NCBI RefSeq assembly: GCF_030151385.1 | Contig: NZ_JASLDS010000053.1 | Coordinates: forward strand, 62,001 to 126,000 | Reading direction: 5' to 3' | Length of the DNA stretch: 64,000 nt | From: Soonwooa sp. | GTDB taxonomy: Bacteria > Bacteroidota > Bacteroidia > Flavobacteriales > Weeksellaceae | In this document: positions 26,763 through 35,124 of the stretch, piece by piece | How the letters are laid out: each line of letters begins with the position of its first letter | Position numbering within the stretch: the first letter of the stretch is position 1 | Notes under the pieces: model-generated | Seen by the model: only the letters and a program-made list of their open reading frames with translations | What the model was told of the DNA's origin: nothing | Databases searched by the model: none | Position numbers and translations under genes: made by a program

Positions 26763-27530
26763 TTAAAACTTCATTATCGAATCTAGCTCTTTAAGATATT
26801 CGTGAGCAGTTAAATCAAATTTGACAGGAACAATTGATATGTAGCCATCAGCTAAAGCCGTTTCGTCAGCGTCTTCAGAATGATCCATATTGTTAAAATA
26901 TCCAGATAACCAATAGTATTTTTTTCCATGTGGGTTAACGCGCTCATCAAAACTTTCTTCCCATTTTGCATGAGCTTGTTTGCAGACTTTTACACCTTTT
27001 ATCTCGTCTTTAGGAAGTTTAGGAATATTGACATTTAAAACAACTCCCTTTGGAAGCGGATTGTCAAGAACTTTTTTAACAATAGCTTGAATATATTCTT
27101 TGGCTTGCGTAAAATCTGCATCCCAAGAAAAATCCAACAACGAAAATCCAATGGCTTGTAAACCCTCTACACCAGCTTCTACAGCAGCTGACATCGTCCC
27201 CGAATAGATAACGTTAATGGAAGAATTAGCACCATGATTAATCCCTGAAACCACGATGTCTGGTTTCCTAGTTAGAATCTTATCCAAAGCGAATTTTACA
27301 CAATCAACAGGTGTTCCGCTTAATGCATAATCTGTTTGAGGACCATCAAGATTGATTTCTTCGTAGGTCAGGGTTTGGTTAATGGTAATGGCATGACCTT
27401 TTCCGCTTTGAGGCGAATTGGGAGCAACGACAATAACTTCACCAATTTCGTTCATAAAGTTTACCAAATTTCTAATGCCAGGCGCAGTTATGCCATCGTC
27501 ATTAGTCACTAATATCAAGGGTTTTTTCAT
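26763..27530 (-). CDS. surE: 5'/3'-nucleotidase SurE
   Basis: 255 residues. A metal-dependent phosphatase of nucleoside monophosphates linked to stress survival. The metal site LVTNDDGITAPGI is at the N-terminus, followed by SGTPVDC and the VVSGINHGANS motif and SGTMSAAVEG-like segment. Length is normal. The gene is convergent with the nucleosidase gene. Confidence 0.95.
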   Translation of the reverse strand: MKKPLILVTNDDGITAPGIRNLVNFMNEIGEVIVVAPNSPQSGKGHAITINQTLTYEEINLDGPQTDYALSGTPVDCVKFALDKILTRKPDIVVSGINHGANSSINVIYSGTMSAAVEAGVEGLQAIGFSLLDFSWDADFTQAKEYIQAIVKKVLDNPLPKGVVLNVNIPKLPKDEIKGVKVCKQAHAKWEESFDERVNPHGKKYYWLSGYFNNMDHSEDADETALADGYISIVPVKFDLTAHEYLKELDSIMKF

Positions 27531-27636
27531 AATTGTAAAAATAAATAATAGTTGGGCATCTTGACAAAATAAAGCCCATTTTTAAAGAATTATACAAAAT
27601 TAGATAAAATATAGCAGTCGAATAAAAATAAGGTAT

Positions 27637-27644
27637 TAAATTTG
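27637..27644 (+). promoter_or_regulatory. Possible -7 element of the Prc protease gene
   Basis: TAAATTTG matches TAnnTTTG, about 97 bp before the protease start. No clear -33 TTG at the usual distance. Confidence 0.35.
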
Positions 27645-27740
27645 ATGTGACTTGGACTTATGATTTCGAATAAAATTTGCAATCATTTGTAACATTTAGT
27701 AAAAGCTAATTACCAATATTTTATCATTTAAGTAATCTCT

Positions 27741-29864
27741 ATGTTTAAAAATTTTAAATGGAACAGAATCTTCATGTTTGCGCCTCTTATGACGCTGATG
27801 TTTTGTTTCAACGCGCCACAAAATGATGACGAAAAAATGCAAACCATTATGGTGAGTGTCAAAAACACTTTATCCTATTTGCATTACTCTCCAAAACCAA
27901 TTAACGATGCTTATTCCGCAGAAGTTTATAATAAGTTTTTTGAGTCTGCTGACCCAGATAAAAGAATCTTTTTGCAATCTGATATGGATGAGTTTTCCAA
28001 ACACAAAACAAAACTTGACGATTATCTTAATAATGGTGATTTGACGTTTTATAAATTAACTACTGATAGGCTGTATCAACGTTTGGATGATATTGATAAG
28101 ATGACACAGGATATTCTTAGCAAACCTGTTAATCTTAACGAAGACGATTCTATGATTCTTGAGCCAAAACTTAAAACCAATCCTGCTAATGCTGCTGAGC
28201 AAAAAAAGGAGTGGAATCGTTTTGTTAAATATTATATTTTAAGAGAAATCGAAACGCTTAATAACAAGGAAGAATCTCAAAAGAAGAGAAAAGATTCTTT
28301 AGTAACTAACAAGCTAAAAGATACTGTTAAATTAGAAATTTTGACAGCAGATCAAAAGCGTATCAAAGCACAAGACGAGGCTAAAGACCAAATTACTGAC
28401 ATGTTCCGTCGTTACAAAAAGAGAAAGAAAAACGATTGGTTTACAGTTTATATGAACGCTTATACCGAAGTATTTGATCCACATACTAATTATTTTTCAC
28501 CAAAAGATAAAGAAGATTTTGACACAAGTTTTACTGGAAAAATCATTGGTATTGGTGCTTTAATTCAGGAAAAGAAAGGAAATCTTTATTTGGGAGATTT
28601 AACGATTGGCGCACCAGCTTGGAAGTCCAAACAACTTGCAAAAGGTGATAAAATCCTTAAAGTTAGATCCAAACCAAAAGAGGATCCAGTTAATGTTGTT
28701 GGGATGTTAACAGAAGAAGCTGTGCGATTAATTCGTGGCGAAAAAGGTACACCAGTGACTTTAACTGTTGAGAAAACGGATGGTACCATAAAGGATGTTA
28801 CTTTAATTCGTGAAGAAGTTGCGATAGAAGATACTTATGCAAGAAGTTCGATTATTAATTCGCCAGGAGGGAAGAAGTATGGCTATATCTATCTTCCAGG
28901 ATTCTATGCGGATTTTGAAGATTCTAAAGGTAGAAATGCATCAGACGATGTTAAGGCCGAACTTCTAAAACTTAAAGCTCAAAAAGTTGAAGGAATTGTT
29001 CTTGACCTTAGAAATAATGGGGGAGGATCGCTAACAGAAGTTGTCGATCTTATGGGATTATTTGTTAACGCAGGTCCTGTGGTACAGGTTAAAGATGGAA
29101 ACGGAAAAATAAATGTTCTAAGTAACAAAACGAGTTCTCCAGTGTGGACAGGTCCTTTGGTATTAATGCAAAACGAATTGTCTGCTTCTGCTTCTGAGAT
29201 TTTGGCTGGTGCAATGCAAGATTATGGTAGAGCAGCAATTGTTGGATCACCACAATCTTTTGGAAAAGGAACAGTGCAAACTTTTGTATCATTAAATAGA
29301 TTCTTAAATTCTAATGAGGATTATGGCGATCTTAAATTAACGATTCAGAAATACTATAGAATTACAGGAGAATCTACACAACGTAAAGGTGTTGAATCGG
29401 ATGTTAAAATGGAGGATTTGTACACTTATGCAGAAATCGGTGAACGTTATGATCAGTTTGCTTTGCCTTGGGACAAAATAGCACCAGCAAAGTTTACTAA
29501 ATTGAGAGATATTCATGCTGCTGCAATCCAACAATCGATTAATGCTAAGATTAAAGATAATATCAATTATCAAAAATTAATCGAATCTGCTAAATGGAGA
29601 GAAGCACTTTCTAAAGAGGAAAAAATAACGCTAAATGAGCAAAAATATTTGGCGCTTATGAAGGAGAGAAAAGCGCAGATTGAGAAGTTCAAGATTTTGG
29701 ATAAATATGATAATGGCCTCAAAATAACATTACATGCAGATGAAGCTGCTCGTGAGAAAAAAGATGAGGCTTTTGCTAAGAAATCTGAAAACTGGATCAA
29801 AAACCTTCAAAAAGATTTCTATCTTAAAGAAACTTTAGACGCCTTAGAACAATCATCTAAATAA
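27741..29864 (+). CDS. prc: Carboxy-terminal processing protease (Prc/Tsp family)
   Basis: 707 residues. Periplasmic peptidase that cuts proteins with apolar C-termini. After an N-terminal signal segment comes the long helical Tsp N-terminal region (residues about 25-230), a PDZ domain (GIGALIQEKKGNLYLGDLTIGAPAWKS), the S41 catalytic domain with Ser in NELSASASEILAGAMQD and Lys in SFGKGTVQ, and a long C-terminal helical DUF3340-like tail rich in charged residues. This layout and size match Prc rather than the short CtpA type. It ends one base after the next frame opens, but a hairpin follows. Confidence 0.92.
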   Translation: MFKNFKWNRIFMFAPLMTLMFCFNAPQNDDEKMQTIMVSVKNTLSYLHYSPKPINDAYSAEVYNKFFESADPDKRIFLQSDMDEFSKHKTKLDDYLNNGDLTFYKLTTDRLYQRLDDIDKMTQDILSKPVNLNEDDSMILEPKLKTNPANAAEQKKEWNRFVKYYILREIETLNNKEESQKKRKDSLVTNKLKDTVKLEILTADQKRIKAQDEAKDQITDMFRRYKKRKKNDWFTVYMNAYTEVFDPHTNYFSPKDKEDFDTSFTGKIIGIGALIQEKKGNLYLGDLTIGAPAWKSKQLAKGDKILKVRSKPKEDPVNVVGMLTEEAVRLIRGEKGTPVTLTVEKTDGTIKDVTLIREEVAIEDTYARSSIINSPGGKKYGYIYLPGFYADFEDSKGRNASDDVKAELLKLKAQKVEGIVLDLRNNGGGSLTEVVDLMGLFVNAGPVVQVKDGNGKINVLSNKTSSPVWTGPLVLMQNELSASASEILAGAMQDYGRAAIVGSPQSFGKGTVQTFVSLNRFLNSNEDYGDLKLTIQKYYRITGESTQRKGVESDVKMEDLYTYAEIGERYDQFALPWDKIAPAKFTKLRDIHAAAIQQSINAKIKDNINYQKLIESAKWREALSKEEKITLNEQKYLALMKERKAQIEKFKILDKYDNGLKITLHADEAAREKKDEAFAKKSENWIKNLQKDFYLKETLDALEQSSK

Positions 29865-29868
29865 TGAT

Positions 29869-29900
29869 AAAAGCGCTCAGTAATGGGCGCTTTCGTTTTT
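29869..29900 (+). terminator. Terminator of the prc gene
   Basis: AAAGCGC pairs with GCGCTTT over a nine-to-ten-base loop, followed by a T-rich run. The hairpin argues that the lipoprotein gene starts after it, at 29936. Confidence 0.7.
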
Positions 29901-29935
29901 ATAATAATTCTCTATTTTTGAGTAAAATAAAAATT

Positions 29936-30439
29936 ATGAATATTAAAAGTATTTTGTTTTTTGCGATCCTTGGTTTTGGTGTTTTGTCCTGTAAAAAAGA
30001 AGCGAATTTAGAGCCAAAAGTAGAAAAACAGGAATTGGCTACATCGCCAGCTAAAGATGTAAAAATTGGTGTTATTTCGGTGCCAGATGACAAAATCGGA
30101 ATTGGCTGCCAGACAACTTATTTTCGTAAGGCGAAAGAGCTTAATGATTTGATTTTTATGCAAGCTGGCGCACCAGATGAAAAAGGCTGGATTAACTTTT
30201 TAAATATTGATGGAAAGCAAATTGAATTTTACACAACAGATGCAAGTTCAGAAGAAAATGGTGAAAATATGTTCACTATTAAATTAGAAAATGATGATTA
30301 CCAAGTGATAATCGATGCTACTATAGGCGAAGTTAGTATTGACAGTGACACGGCGCAAGCGCATGGTGTAATTAAAGTTATCAATAAAAAAACAAAGGCA
30401 ACAGGCTCAGCAGAATTTGAGGGTGGAACAGGTTGTTAA
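29936..30439 (+). CDS. Small hypothetical lipoprotein
   Basis: 167 residues from the ATG at 29936, whose product begins MNIKSILFFAILGFGVLSCK: a signal peptide with lipobox VLSC. A longer frame from 29864 would include the preceding terminator and hide the signal peptide. The mature part (residues about 45-167) has a few aromatic and Gly-rich strands (DDKIGIGCQTTYFRKAK, EFEGGTGC) and two cysteines that might pair. Family not recognised. It is expected to be anchored in an envelope membrane. Confidence 0.75.
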   Translation: MNIKSILFFAILGFGVLSCKKEANLEPKVEKQELATSPAKDVKIGVISVPDDKIGIGCQTTYFRKAKELNDLIFMQAGAPDEKGWINFLNIDGKQIEFYTTDASSEENGENMFTIKLENDDYQVIIDATIGEVSIDSDTAQAHGVIKVINKKTKATGSAEFEGGTGC

Positions 30440-30465
30440 ATTGTTTCGTTGTAAAAAAATATAAC

Positions 30466-30496
30466 AAGGAACTTCATTATTGAAGTTCCTTTTTTA
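30466..30496 (+). terminator. Terminator after the lipoprotein gene
   Basis: AAGGAACTTCA pairs with TGAAGTTCCTT around TTAT, followed by a T run. Confidence 0.88.
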
Positions 30497-30506
30497 TTAA
30501 CAAAAA

Positions 30507-30534
30507 AAACACCTACTAATTAAAGTAAGTGTTT
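30507..30534 (-). terminator. Displaced terminator of tRNA-Asn copy 1
   Basis: A hairpin AAACACnTACT / AGTAnGTGTTT with loop AATTAA, followed on the minus strand by a T run. It lies 10 bp left of the attL core. The undisturbed tRNA-Asn copy 2 has the equivalent hairpin directly behind its 3' end (39331-39352). I infer that this hairpin ended transcription of copy 1 before the 8.5-kb element inserted between them. Confidence 0.7.
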
Positions 30535-30543
30535 CATAAAGAA

Positions 30544-30548
30544 GCTCC
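30544..30548. other. attL core (GCTCC)
   Basis: Left copy of the five-base direct repeat. Outside it, to the left, is the tRNA downstream flank; inside, the element sequence CCCATAC begins. The element's first 220 bp (to 30770) have no gene in the integrated state, but would form the last part of the integrase gene in the circular state. Confidence 0.7.
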
Positions 30549-30770
30549 CCATACTTTCAAATTATCGAACCAATTAATAGAAGATACAAAGAAAATCTAC
30601 GAATTAAAGGGCTTTATAGCAGTTTCAAGTTTGAGCCAAATTCTGACGGCTTCGTAGAAGAACTTAGTATGCTCCTAAGATTAGTATCCAATAATAGACT
30701 TGAACCATAGAAATCAAGACTTACCAAAAAAGGTAAGAAAGTAGAGAATGTGTAACAAAAATTTATTGTT

Positions 30771-31382
30771 ATGGATAACGAAAAAAGTTTACAAAACTTA
30801 ACATTTGCAGAGCCTTTTGATAACATACGTCATTTGCTACAAACCAACTACGTAACACACGAGGATTTATCAAAATTAAATCAACGAGAAAAGCAGTTAT
30901 TGGTTTTTGAGGTTAGCCAAAGATTAGATGAATTGGCTCGTGTTGATAGACAACAGTACATTAATGAAGCAAAAAAGTATGAGAATGTGCTTGAAGAGAA
31001 AAGCAGAAACAGAAATTGGGATGCCAATCACATCCGAATTAAAAACTATGTTGAAGAACATTTAAAATCATACGATCGCTTGCCATCTATTACTGAAATG
31101 GCTTCCGAAATTGGACTTTCTCGGCAAACAATTTCAAAACATTTAGCAGAGTTTGAAATGGGGGATTATATGAAAGAAGAAATGCAAATGTTTAATTTAA
31201 TGTTTAGTGATTTAATGGCTACTCTCTACAATACTGCCAAAGATGGAGATGTAAGTGCTATTAAACTTTATGCAGAGATTTTGGAAAAGAGAAATGTGGG
31301 TAGTAATACAGTCAATATCAAAAACCAACAAATCAATGTAATGCTGAAAGAACTTTTTGCAAAAAATTTGAGTAATTCCTAA
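30771..31382 (+). CDS. HTH DNA-binding protein of the element
   Basis: 203 residues. A central helix-turn-helix (residues about 100-125) reads PSITEMASEIGLSRQTISKHLAEF, a typical DNA-recognition unit. The N-terminal half is helical and charged; the C-terminal half is helical and ends with NVMLKELFAKNLSNS. It somewhat resembles small-terminase-like or replication-control HTH proteins, but no family is assigned. It is the first gene of the element and could be a regulator of excision or copy control. Confidence 0.7.
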   Translation: MDNEKSLQNLTFAEPFDNIRHLLQTNYVTHEDLSKLNQREKQLLVFEVSQRLDELARVDRQQYINEAKKYENVLEEKSRNRNWDANHIRIKNYVEEHLKSYDRLPSITEMASEIGLSRQTISKHLAEFEMGDYMKEEMQMFNLMFSDLMATLYNTAKDGDVSAIKLYAEILEKRNVGSNTVNIKNQQINVMLKELFAKNLSNS

Positions 31383-31445
31383 CTGAAAACTTGCCTTAAA
31401 AAGCTGTTAATCATATATTTACACAACGATATTAAAATTAAAATA

Positions 31446-31922
31446 ATGATTAACAGAAAGTTATATACACTTGGATATGGGAATTTGTCCTTGAAGAATT
31501 TCATTGAAAATTTACAGAAAAATGAAATCCAAGTATTAATTGACATCAGAACAAATCCAAAATCAAGATGGATGCCGGAATACAATCGAGCAAGCTTATC
31601 AGCGTCATTGCAAGAAACAGGAATTAAATATGGCTTTCAGGGAGACTCATTAGGGGGGAAACCAAAGGATACGAATCTTTACACAAATGGTAAGTTGGAT
31701 TATTTAAAAATCCGAAAAACTTTAAAATATCAGCAAGGTTTGGAATACCTCGAGAAAGGGATAGAGTTAGGACTTAGAATTGCCATTCTTTGTGCAGAGC
31801 AGGATTTTAGGGTGTGTCATCGTTATACTCTCATAGGAGAAGACTTGCACCAAAGAGGTTATGAAATTCTGCATCTTGACCCAAAAGGTGAACCTCAACC
31901 CCATCAAACAGAGCTTTTTTAA
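31446..31922 (+). CDS. DUF488 domain protein
   Basis: 158 residues. The DUF488 signature is clear: YTLGYGNLSLKNFIENL at the start, VLIDIRTNPKSR, GGKPKDTNLY, and the cysteine-containing LCAEQDFRVCHRYTLI segment, then a CPxG-like end. The family is widespread in mobile and defence islands; its biochemistry is not settled, although the conserved Cys/His/Arg residues suggest catalysis. It is followed by a terminator-like hairpin. Confidence 0.85.
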   Translation: MINRKLYTLGYGNLSLKNFIENLQKNEIQVLIDIRTNPKSRWMPEYNRASLSASLQETGIKYGFQGDSLGGKPKDTNLYTNGKLDYLKIRKTLKYQQGLEYLEKGIELGLRIAILCAEQDFRVCHRYTLIGEDLHQRGYEILHLDPKGEPQPHQTELF

Positions 31923-31934
31923 AGCTTTTTTTAT
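31912..31934 (+). terminator. Terminator overlapping the DUF488 stop codon
   Basis: AGCTTT pairs with AAAGCT around TTT, followed by seven T residues; the stop codon is in the hairpin. Confidence 0.6.
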
Positions 31935-31992
31935 TTTTCATAAAATTTAAGTCTTTTAAACATTCCTCTAAAAAAATTAAATTTCAAAGCCG

Positions 31993-32667
31993 ATGCAAAA
32001 ATTCGTGGCATATTACAGAGTCAGCACACAAAAACAGGGAAATTCGGGTCTTGGATTAGAAGCACAGCGAACCGATGTAAGTAAATTCATAACGAAAGGC
32101 GGAGAACTGATTGCGGAGTTTCAGGATGTAGAGAGTGGAAAGAAAAACGACCGTCCAAACCTCATCAAAGCAATTGAGGAATGCAAAAAACAGGGAGCGA
32201 CTCTACTCATTGCCAAACTCGACCGATTGAGCCGGAATGCTTCATTTATTTTTACGCTTAAAGATGCCAAAGTGGATTTTGTTTGTTGCGATATGCCCAA
32301 CGCAAATACGATTACAATCGGAATTATGGCAGTTCTTGCACAGGACGAGAGAGAACGTATCAGCCACCGAACGAAATCGGCATTAGCAGAATTGAAAGCG
32401 AAAGGAATAAAATTGGGTACTCCCGAAAATATGACCATCGAAGCGAGAGCGAAAGGATTGGAAGCACGAAAACAAAATGCACTCCAAAACGAGAACAACC
32501 GAAAAGCAACGGCTCTTATAATTTCGATGAAAGAAATTGGAAGAAGTTTTGCCCAAATTACAAGAGAGTTAAACGACTTAGGATTTAAAACAAGGACAGG
32601 AAAGGTATTTCAACAAAATCAGGTTCAAATTCTTTACAACAGGTATCAACACAACAATTCTATCTAA
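31993..32667 (+). CDS. Small serine recombinase (resolvase/invertase family)
   Basis: 224 residues. The catalytic domain starts FVAYYRVSTQKQ with the nucleophile at Ser11, and continues with AKLDRLSRN and the E-helix region (GIMAVLAQDERERISHRTKSAL). The C-terminal part (ISMKEIGRSFAQITRELNDLGFKTRTGKVF) is a helix-turn-helix that binds DNA. The size fits resolvases/invertases rather than large integrases. The codon use looks more GC-rich than host genes nearby, consistent with later arrival. Possible roles: resolving dimers of the circular element or inverting a segment; I see no inverted target sites. Confidence 0.88.
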   Translation: MQKFVAYYRVSTQKQGNSGLGLEAQRTDVSKFITKGGELIAEFQDVESGKKNDRPNLIKAIEECKKQGATLLIAKLDRLSRNASFIFTLKDAKVDFVCCDMPNANTITIGIMAVLAQDERERISHRTKSALAELKAKGIKLGTPENMTIEARAKGLEARKQNALQNENNRKATALIISMKEIGRSFAQITRELNDLGFKTRTGKVFQQNQVQILYNRYQHNNSI

Positions 32668-32899
32668 TCCTCAATAATCATTTAACGGCTCAATTTTCAA
32701 TATTTAACCACTTTTTGGTCTTTCTTATACAATATCTTATCGGAGATATTTCAGTCAAATTTTGAAGTTAAAACAACGAGATTATTTTTATCAATTAATT
32801 GGAAACTATTATATTTACACGGAAATTTTTAAAATATTGAAAATAAAAAATTAAGACAATTTTATAACATATAATCAGCGTTAGCTATTATTTGAGTAT

Positions 32900-33028
32900 C
32901 TCAAAATCGCCAATTTAGAAACACTCTACAAATAATAAGTGAACGCTCACGTTAAGGCGTGGGCTATTCTTATTTGGAGTGTGGGCGTTTGGCGATGCCT
33001 GAGAACTGATAAGCTCTTAGTCCCACGC
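32900..33028 (+). ncRNA. Structured RNA-like element, copy A
   Basis: Nested pairing is visible: CTCA (32900-32903) with TGAG (33000-33003); ATCGCCAA (32906-32913) with TTGGCGAT (32989-32996); ACACTC with GAGTGT; CAAATAA with TTATTTG; and an apical GCTCACG (32945-32951) with CGTGGGC (32958-32964). A 3' tail CCCACGC (33022-33028) is also complementary to GCGTGGG (32957-32963), giving either a pseudoknot or an alternative fold. AAATCGCCAATTT and the 17 bases 32984-33000 are identical in copy B while the other stems differ but keep pairing. The element precedes the membrane protein gene by 69 bp. Family not recognised; whether it acts as RNA or DNA is not proven. Confidence 0.6.
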
Positions 33029-33097
33029 TGTTTTTATTAAACAAAACCAAAGTTTAATTATGCTTTTTGGGACGAAAGCAAAAAATCGTTTCAAATT

Positions 33098-33904
33098 ATG
33101 TATAAGAATTTTAAATTTTTGCTTGGTATAGCATTAGGACTATTCTCCATTATCTCCCTGCTTTCTAGTTCTTTCGTGAGTTTTGTTTTAATTCTCAGTT
33201 CCGCTTTATTGGTTTTTCCTCCTACTTGGGAGATGATAAAACCAAAAGCAGGATTTCGGAAAAATCGGGTTTTGAGAATTTTGTTAGCAGGACTTATGTA
33301 TGTGGTTGGTGCTACCAATTTTGTATCCAATAAAATTGATAAAAATAAATCGGAAAAAGCTACAATAGCGGAAAGCAGTAACCAAAATGCTCCGCAAACC
33401 TCAACCGAAACTGCTGCAAGTGGAGGAACTGTAAAATATGATGAGAATGGTAATAAAGCTTCGTCTGCAAATTCCGAAAGTACCTCATCTTACAAAGGAT
33501 TGAAGAGTGTTAATCCTGCCGATATTTATCTGAATTTTCAGGACAAAGGATTTACCATTGATAAGCAAATTTCTACGGACGGCTCGTTTTTCTATTGTAC
33601 GAAAGAATATGGTGGAATTAAGTATGATGTTACCATTTATGCGGAAGATAATGTGAACGAGGTTACTGAGATAAAACTCAACGCCTACCGAAATCAGGCA
33701 AATCTCAACTCGGTTGAGGATATGAAACCGTTTTTGAAATACGCCGTTTCAATCCCGTATGACGGAGCAGACGTGGAGAAAGTTCAGAATTACATTGACA
33801 AAAATTACAATAAAAACAAAGCAAGTATTACAGTCTCAGGAGTGAAGTTCACTATTTACTGTCCGTCTAAATTTGTGAGGTTGGTAACAGTGGAGAATGA
33901 GTAA
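33098..33904 (+). CDS. Element-encoded membrane protein
   Basis: 268 residues, family not recognised. Two or three hydrophobic segments occupy residues about 5-75 (FLLGIALGLFSIISLL, FVLILSSALLVFPP, ILLAGLMYVVG). A Ser/Thr/Asn-rich linker follows (about 85-135). The C-terminal soluble domain (140-268) has GFTIDKQISTDGSFFYCTKEYGGIKYDVTIYAED and ends with TIYCPSKFVRLVTVENE, resembling small ligand-binding domains of exported cargo proteins but with no clear match. It lies between the two RNA-like copies and could be cargo unrelated to mobility. Confidence 0.75.
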   Translation: MYKNFKFLLGIALGLFSIISLLSSSFVSFVLILSSALLVFPPTWEMIKPKAGFRKNRVLRILLAGLMYVVGATNFVSNKIDKNKSEKATIAESSNQNAPQTSTETAASGGTVKYDENGNKASSANSESTSSYKGLKSVNPADIYLNFQDKGFTIDKQISTDGSFFYCTKEYGGIKYDVTIYAEDNVNEVTEIKLNAYRNQANLNSVEDMKPFLKYAVSIPYDGADVEKVQNYIDKNYNKNKASITVSGVKFTIYCPSKFVRLVTVENE

Positions 33905-34016
33905 TCTATAATTTTACAATTACGGCAGAAAATATAAAAAAAACTAGCACATTCATTTGTATCAAATTAAAAATGAAAAACTTACGAATATTGATATGTC
34001 ATTTGTAGAAAAAATA

Positions 34017-34024
34017 TAAATTTG
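34017..34024 (+). promoter_or_regulatory. Probable promoter of RNA-like copy B and the ParB/recombinase genes
   Basis: TAAATTTG fits TAnnTTTG exactly. A TTG at 33991-33993 lies 23 bp upstream. Transcription from here would begin near 34030, just before the first paired bases of copy B. Confidence 0.5.
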
Positions 34025-34037
34025 CAATAGTATTCTC

Positions 34038-34174
34038 GCTTTAAGAAATCGCCAATTTCAAATTAACTACAATAACAGGAATACGGAAAAATTCTCACAC
34101 GAGATAATGTGAGGATTTTCCGTATTGTTATTAGGCGTTTGGCGATGCCTTTAAAGCATACGGTTAAGTCCTCA
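34038..34174 (+). ncRNA. Structured RNA-like element, copy B
   Basis: Same plan as copy A. GCTTTAA (34038-34044) pairs with TTAAAGC (34151-34157); ATCGCCAA (34048-34055) with TTGGCGAT (34139-34146); AATAACA with TGTTATT and ATACGGAAAA with TTTTCCGTAT form the long arm; TTCTCACA with TGTGAGGA forms the tip. The tail TCCTCA (34169-34174) is complementary to TGAGGA (34110-34115) in the tip, just as in copy A. P1, the long arm and the tip/tail pairs all differ in sequence between the two copies but pair in both, which is covariation-like evidence. It ends 38 bp before the ParB-like gene. Confidence 0.6.
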
Positions 34175-34212
34175 TAACAAATAGAAAATTAAAACTTAAA
34201 TTTTTGAATTTC

Positions 34213-35121
34213 ATGAGCGACAATGACAAAAACAGTCTATTAGACACACTTAAACCCTATCCATTTCAGTTTGAGGAATTGCCTGTTGATTTAATAGAAA
34301 CCGACTCAAAACAACCGAGAAAGGTTTTTGAACTTAGAGGAGGCGGAGACCTAAGTCGTCTTCTAAAATCCATTCAGCATTATGGAATTGAAGACCCGAT
34401 AAAAGTGAGTAAAATTGAAGATGGACGTTATATCATTATGGACGGGCACAGAAGATATAGTTGTGCTAGAGAACTAAAATTTGAAAAAGTGCCGTGCCGT
34501 ATATATCCAAAAATGAATGATGGAGAATTTGAGGCTCGCAGATACGAAATGCAAAACAACCGTAAAGATTGGCGACCTATTGAAAGAGCAAATTCATTGC
34601 ATAAAATAAGGTCTGAATACAAAAATGCCAATGAAAAGGAGATTGCTGATTTAGTAGGAATTACACAGGCTAACCTATTTCACTACACGGAATTGAGAGA
34701 TACACGGCTTGAATACATATCTCTAATGGAAAGGCATAAACTAAAAGAATATCAGCAGGTCGGATTTACACGGCTGATACCTAAATTACGGAGGGTAAAA
34801 CAATATCAGGTGGATGACATTATACAAATTCTGTTTCAAAAAATTAATGACAACCTGCTATATAGGGTGTCAGACTTCACAACTCTTTCCAAAGTTTTTT
34901 CGACAGCATCGCTGAATGAGGAAGAAATTTTCAAATTCCTTTCAGAGCCTCAGATTTCAACAGTAGAATTATCTGAAATGACACAGTTGTCGGGGATTTC
35001 AACCCAAATCAGAACCCTCATAAAGGATTTAGGAACAAAGAAAAATTTGGGTATTAATTTGACCGAAAAAGAACAAGTCGTATTTGAAGACTTGTATAAA
35101 TTAATGCAAACATTTATGTAG
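34213..35121 (+). CDS. ParB-like nuclease-fold protein of the element
   Basis: 302 residues from the ATG at 34213 (an upstream TTG in frame is less likely). The ParB/Srx domain runs from about residue 14 to 110: LPVDLIETDSKQPRKVFE, SIQHYGIEDPIKVSK and MDGHRRYSCARELKFEKVPC, where GHRRYS corresponds to the ParB nucleotide-binding box. A helix-turn-helix (KEIADLVGITQANLFHYTELRD) follows, then a helical C-terminal region. Chromosomal ParB proteins use CTP to clamp DNA, but this one is coupled to a recombinase rather than to ParA. The next gene starts 4 bp after the stop, so they form an operon. Confidence 0.85.
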   Translation: MSDNDKNSLLDTLKPYPFQFEELPVDLIETDSKQPRKVFELRGGGDLSRLLKSIQHYGIEDPIKVSKIEDGRYIIMDGHRRYSCARELKFEKVPCRIYPKMNDGEFEARRYEMQNNRKDWRPIERANSLHKIRSEYKNANEKEIADLVGITQANLFHYTELRDTRLEYISLMERHKLKEYQQVGFTRLIPKLRRVKQYQVDDIIQILFQKINDNLLYRVSDFTTLSKVFSTASLNEEEIFKFLSEPQISTVELSEMTQLSGISTQIRTLIKDLGTKKNLGINLTEKEQVVFEDLYKLMQTFM

Positions 35122-35124
35122 CAG

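Noticed and set aside
29864..29935. Longer 5' end of the small lipoprotein gene
   Set aside because: It would include the prc terminator and bury the signal peptide; the start at 29936 is better.
32900..34174. Copies A and B as integron attC sites or recombination sites for the nearby resolvase
   Set aside because: They are direct repeats around one gene, but lack the attC end motifs, no integron integrase is present, and their variable arms would not recombine cleanly. A guide or bridge RNA role was also considered; no matching transposase or IS110-type recombinase is present.
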